Source of the DNA: Dehalococcoidales bacterium
Lineage (GTDB): Bacteria; Chloroflexota; Dehalococcoidia; Dehalococcoidales; JAQTVP01
Assembly: GCA_028707015.1 (NCBI GenBank)
Contig: JAQTVP010000061.1
Coordinates: forward strand, 1 to 8,849
Length of the DNA: 8,849 nt
Direction of reading: 5' to 3'
Below, one piece after another: positions 5,987-8,849 of the stretch; position 1 is the stretch's first letter; every line of letters starts with the position of its first letter. The notes under the pieces are model-generated. The model worked only from the letters and a program-made list of their open reading frames with translations. It did no database searches and was not told the DNA's origin. A program made the translations under genes and the position numbers.

Positions 5987-7900
5987 TTATGCATTGGATT
6001 GAGCAATAACCACTGAGGAGTACATTTCTTTTACCATCCCATATGTATTTCTTACTTCTATCATTACAGCTGTTCCTTTACCAAATCGTGATTTCACTAA
6101 TAATTTACTATCAAGCAGATTAGCCCGTTCCCGTATACCAATAAGACCCAGTTTCCCATCAGCAGCAAAATCACCGAGCACTTCCGGCAATATAAAACCT
6201 ATACCGTTGTCAGCTATAGTTAATCTAATTTTATCATTACCGTATTGAATTCTCACTATAGCTTTCGTTGCTTCGGAGTGCTTCCTTACATTACGCAGTG
6301 CTTCTTGAACAATACGAAACAGTATCAGTTCCACCTCAGTTTTTAAGCGTTTTTCAAAACCCCTAATCTCCAGTGACATATTAATACCATGCTCACTCTC
6401 AAATTCTTCACCCAATACTTCAAGTGCTGGTATTAGACCTATCTGGTCTATTATGTCAGGGCGTAAACGATGGCTGAATTTACGCAATCCTTCCACAACA
6501 TTATTGGTTTCAGAACGAAGTCTTCTAAGCTTCCGAATAGTACTTTTTGGTATCCCATCCTGCTGTTGGACCATAGAATCAATCTCAAGAATCAATGCCG
6601 CTAAAGCTTGAATAGAATCATCATGTATTTCACGCGCTATGCGCTTTCGCTCCTCTTCTTGAGCCCTTGTGATTGCCGAAATATAAAATTGCATATTTTT
6701 CCTTAGACGCCTTTGCTCCGTCAGGTCAGTCCAGCTTATTAATTGGTATTTTATTTCTCCATCCACGGATACCAACCCTTGAGATACTTCTACCCAAAAT
6801 AGTTCCCCACTGCTATTTTGAAATAGTTCCTCATATTTCCTCGGTTTCCGGCGTACTAACGCTTTCAATCTCCGCAACGTTCTTTCGTAATTATCCTTTA
6901 TCCACCAAGGATATGGAGGCATTACACCAATTAGTTCCTTCTGGGAATAACCAGTCAGTTTTTCCAGTGCCGGGTTCACATACTTTATTGAATAGTCATT
7001 ATTAATAACTAGTATCGGATTTAGCGAATTAATCAGTAAGCTGGAATTAAATTCTTCACTTTCTTTTAATGCAATATCCGCTTCTTTATGCTCAGTAATA
7101 TCTTGATATAATGCCTGATATTCCTTCTTACCATTCCAGATGACTTCTTTACGAAATACCGCTAAGTGCCGGATTTTCCCATCCTTATGATTTATACTTA
7201 TTTCATAATTATTCGGAGTAGGCTCTCCCTGTCTCCTTTTTTCCCTTCGCTTTAAGAAGGCAACATAGCTTTCCCGAGTATAGCGATCTTTAATAGGTGT
7301 ATTTTTTAATTCTTCAAAACTGTCATATCCATACATAGCTAGAATAGCATGATTAGCATAGAGAAGTTCCCCATCTTCAGTAATTATACGAATCCCTAAA
7401 GGAGAATTATCTAACGTATTTCGAAAATTATGTTCTAACCCATGGACTTCCCGTTGCAATTGCTTATATTCGGTAATATCACGTGCAGCAGCATAAATCC
7501 CTGCTACCTCTCCATCTCCATCCCTGTAGACAACGCCATTACACAATACCGTCTTTATAGCTCCATGACTATGTCTAATATCTAGTTCATAGTTATTCCC
7601 TGAACCTTTTTCAAGTACTTCCTGAAAATTCGCCCATGCCTTCTCGGTATTCGTAAAATATTTTGAAAACTCTGTACCGATGAGTTTATTAGGGGGAATA
7701 CCGGTAATATTTTCTACTGATGTATTTATGTCAATTATTATTCCATTTATATCTATATTAACCAATATATCGGGGATCACTTCAATAAGAGAACGGTTAT
7801 TATCGCCATTCCCCAATGATAATTCATTCGCTTTTTCATACTGGTTTTCGTTTGTTTTTGACTCTTCGGCGTGTAACTTATTTTCTTTTATTACTTTCAT
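5987..7900 (-). CDS. Soluble sensor histidine kinase, three PAS domains, HisKA_3 family
   Basis: From the ATG at 7900 the protein has 637 residues. Three PAS domains span about 38-147, 157-272 and 282-398; each ends in a PAC-type ARDITEYK, YQDITEHK or WTDLTEQR motif. The NarX/DesK-type dimerization domain (HisKA_3) follows, with the phosphoacceptor H426 in REIHDDSIQAL. The HATPase_c domain has an N-box (E533, N537), DNGIGF (564-569) and a GKLGLIGIRERA lid region (582-593). No signal peptide or membrane segment is visible, so it should sense a cytoplasmic or freely diffusing signal, possibly through a PAS-bound ligand; no residue identifies the ligand. It would autophosphorylate and pass phosphate to the response regulator encoded just upstream. 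A 17-residue tail after the ATPase domain (MVKEMYSSVVIAQSNA region) has no recognisable motif. Confidence 0.93.
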   Translation of the reverse strand: MKVIKENKLHAEESKTNENQYEKANELSLGNGDNNRSLIEVIPDILVNIDINGIIIDINTSVENITGIPPNKLIGTEFSKYFTNTEKAWANFQEVLEKGSGNNYELDIRHSHGAIKTVLCNGVVYRDGDGEVAGIYAAARDITEYKQLQREVHGLEHNFRNTLDNSPLGIRIITEDGELLYANHAILAMYGYDSFEELKNTPIKDRYTRESYVAFLKRREKRRQGEPTPNNYEISINHKDGKIRHLAVFRKEVIWNGKKEYQALYQDITEHKEADIALKESEEFNSSLLINSLNPILVINNDYSIKYVNPALEKLTGYSQKELIGVMPPYPWWIKDNYERTLRRLKALVRRKPRKYEELFQNSSGELFWVEVSQGLVSVDGEIKYQLISWTDLTEQRRLRKNMQFYISAITRAQEEERKRIAREIHDDSIQALAALILEIDSMVQQQDGIPKSTIRKLRRLRSETNNVVEGLRKFSHRLRPDIIDQIGLIPALEVLGEEFESEHGINMSLEIRGFEKRLKTEVELILFRIVQEALRNVRKHSEATKAIVRIQYGNDKIRLTIADNGIGFILPEVLGDFAADGKLGLIGIRERANLLDSKLLVKSRFGKGTAVMIEVRNTYGMVKEMYSSVVIAQSNA

Positions 7901-7908
7901 GATGTAAA

Positions 7909-7914
7909 CCACCT
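7909..7914 (-). promoter_or_regulatory. Ribosome binding site deciding the kinase start
   Basis: AGGTGG on the minus strand lies 8 nt before the ATG at 7900. The GTG at 7912 falls inside this site, so the four-residue longer start is unlikely. Confidence 0.7.
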
Positions 7915-7942
7915 AAACAGCCAATAATTTTAGTGGCCAATG

Positions 7943-7969
7943 CTGATTACAAAATAATAAATCTGATTA
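7943..7969. repeat. Direct repeat CTGATTA, two copies 20 nt apart
   Basis: CTGATTA occurs at 7943-7949 and 7963-7969 (TAATCAG on the minus strand), in the 128-nt gap between the regulator and kinase genes. A 20-nt period equals about two helical turns, so a regulator site is possible. I found no good promoter next to it, and chance is a fair alternative. Confidence 0.25.
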
Positions 7970-8028
7970 AACCGCAAATATATTATTAAAAACTCTGGCA
8001 GTTCTAGATTCACATGCTCCATATTATT

Positions 8029-8688
8029 TCAGGACAGTTTATTAAGATTAATCCAGCCCTTTTTTAATGCATAGAGCACAGCCTGAGTACGTGAATTAAC
8101 GCCTAATTTCCTAAAGATGTTAACTAAGTGAGTCTGAACCGTACGCTCACTAATATAGAGCTCATTGGCAATCTTTTTATTACTCAGCCCTTCCGCAGTT
8201 AGCCTGATTATTTCCAGCTCACGGCTATGCAAGTATTCCGTACCGGAAGTATCCCCACGGCCATCATTCCTTAAATAACTGACAACTTTATCGGCAACTT
8301 TAGTATCAAGCACACGGTCCCCGCTATAAACCAAACGAATAGCACCAATTATTTCATGGAGCGGTCTGGTTTTTAACATATATCCGGCTGCTCCTGCTTG
8401 GAGAGAAGCCAGTATATATGACTCATAGTCAAAAGCACTAATCATTAAGACAACAGTACCAGGGGAAACTGTTTTTATTTTTTTTATGGCTTCAATGCCA
8501 TTAAGATTAGGCATACTGACATCAATTACAGCTACATCGGGTTGCAGCTCTTTAGCCAATTGGACAGCTTGCACCCCGTCTTCTGATTTTGCAATGCACT
8601 CCAAATCTTTCTCGTCCGCAAGAAGACGAGATAATCCTTCGAGAAAAGCGGGGTGGTCATCCGCAATCAATAACCTAATTTTACTCAT
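8029..8688 (-). CDS. NarL/LuxR-family response regulator
   Basis: The 219 residues match the usual length. The receiver domain (about 3-118) has the acidic pair D10-D11, the phosphoacceptor D56 in VIDVSMP, S84 in the Thr/Ser position and K106 in GYMLKT. After a short linker (about 140-152) a GerE/LuxR helix-turn-helix covers about 153-210, with SRELEIIRLTAEGLSNKKIA and the recognition helix ISERTVQTHLVNIFRKL. It should bind DNA as a phosphorylated dimer and act as a transcription factor for the kinase signal. The gene precedes the kinase, has a strong promoter, and is followed by a 128-nt gap without a clear terminator, so the two are likely co-transcribed. No good Shine-Dalgarno sequence is seen before the ATG at 8688. 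Targets cannot be read from the window, except that autoregulation is suggested by palindromes upstream. Confidence 0.95.
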   Translation of the reverse strand: MSKIRLLIADDHPAFLEGLSRLLADEKDLECIAKSEDGVQAVQLAKELQPDVAVIDVSMPNLNGIEAIKKIKTVSPGTVVLMISAFDYESYILASLQAGAAGYMLKTRPLHEIIGAIRLVYSGDRVLDTKVADKVVSYLRNDGRGDTSGTEYLHSRELEIIRLTAEGLSNKKIANELYISERTVQTHLVNIFRKLGVNSRTQAVLYALKKGWINLNKLS

Positions 8689-8709
8689 AATAAAATTTCA
8701 CAGAACAGG

Positions 8710-8738
8710 ATAATAACCTTTCGTACATGTTTTGTCAA
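8710..8738 (-). promoter_or_regulatory. Sigma-70-type promoter of the response regulator gene
   Basis: On the minus strand a perfect -35 TTGACA (8738-8733) is followed after exactly 17 nt by TATTAT (8715-8710), five of six matches to the -10 consensus. Transcription would start near 8703, about 15 nt before the start codon. This is the best promoter match in the window. Confidence 0.75.
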
Positions 8739-8762
8739 TAAGAACAACCATCAATAGATACC

Positions 8763-8811
8763 TATTTACGTAATTTTATGTAATAGAGACAAGTTTATTA
8801 TTTACGTAATT
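8763..8811. promoter_or_regulatory. Putative operator array: three TTACGTAA-like palindromes
   Basis: The 13-nt sequence TATTTACGTAATT occurs twice, at 8763-8775 and 8799-8811. Each copy holds the perfect 8-nt palindrome TTACGTAA (8766-8773 and 8802-8809). A third, one-mismatch copy, TTATGTAA, sits at 8776-8783. Centre-to-centre spacing is 10 and 26 nt. Relative to the predicted regulator transcription start the centres lie near -67, -77 and -103, suitable for an activator. The array could also serve a gene beyond the right edge. The 161-nt stretch 8689-8849 holds no gene that I can see. Confidence 0.45.
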
Positions 8812-8849
8812 AATCTAATTTTTACACCACCTCGGATAAATATACTAAT

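Noticed and set aside
7989..8006. Small hairpin with T-run after the regulator gene
   Set aside because: On the minus strand AACT and AGTT flank a 5-nt loop before a short T-run. A four-base-pair AT-rich stem is too weak to call a terminator.

Overview
The window carries seven protein genes on about 8.8 kb of AT-rich DNA (roughly 40 % GC by eye). I think it is chromosomal DNA of a Chloroflexota bacterium, most likely a low-GC relative of the Dehalococcoidia. This rests on my memory of family features: a DnaD-type protein ending in a DPDKYIKGKYGH-like tail, a DnaC-like loader beginning with a Cys-pair zinc-ribbon-like segment and the sequence GFVHPLLPSG, and a PAS/HisKA_3 kinase with a LuxR-type regulator. 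No database was searched, so the placement is an inference. I see no transposase, tRNA, rRNA, CRISPR array or phage gene.

Left part, plus strand (1-2596): a 5'-truncated DnaD-like replication gene overlaps a DnaC/IstB-type AAA+ ATPase gene. The ATPase is unusual because it carries two complete AAA+ modules in one chain. Together they look like a helicase-loading or replication-restart pair. An HNH endonuclease-family gene follows after 80 nt.

Middle part, minus strand (2597-5755): a compact operon reads lysA (diaminopimelate decarboxylase), then holB (clamp-loader delta'), then a ricT/yaaT-like PSP1 gene, with gaps of 24 and 3 nt. Its last stop codon abuts the stop codon of the convergent HNH gene with no spacer. 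The best lysA promoter candidate lies so close to the start codon that the message would be nearly leaderless.

Right part, minus strand (5987-8849): a two-component system is encoded with the NarL/LuxR-type response regulator first and a soluble histidine kinase with three PAS domains second, 128 nt downstream. The regulator has a strong sigma-70-type promoter. Upstream of it lies an ordered set of three TTACGTAA-like palindromes that looks like an operator array. This array and the tandem-AAA+ loader are the two observations most worth following up.
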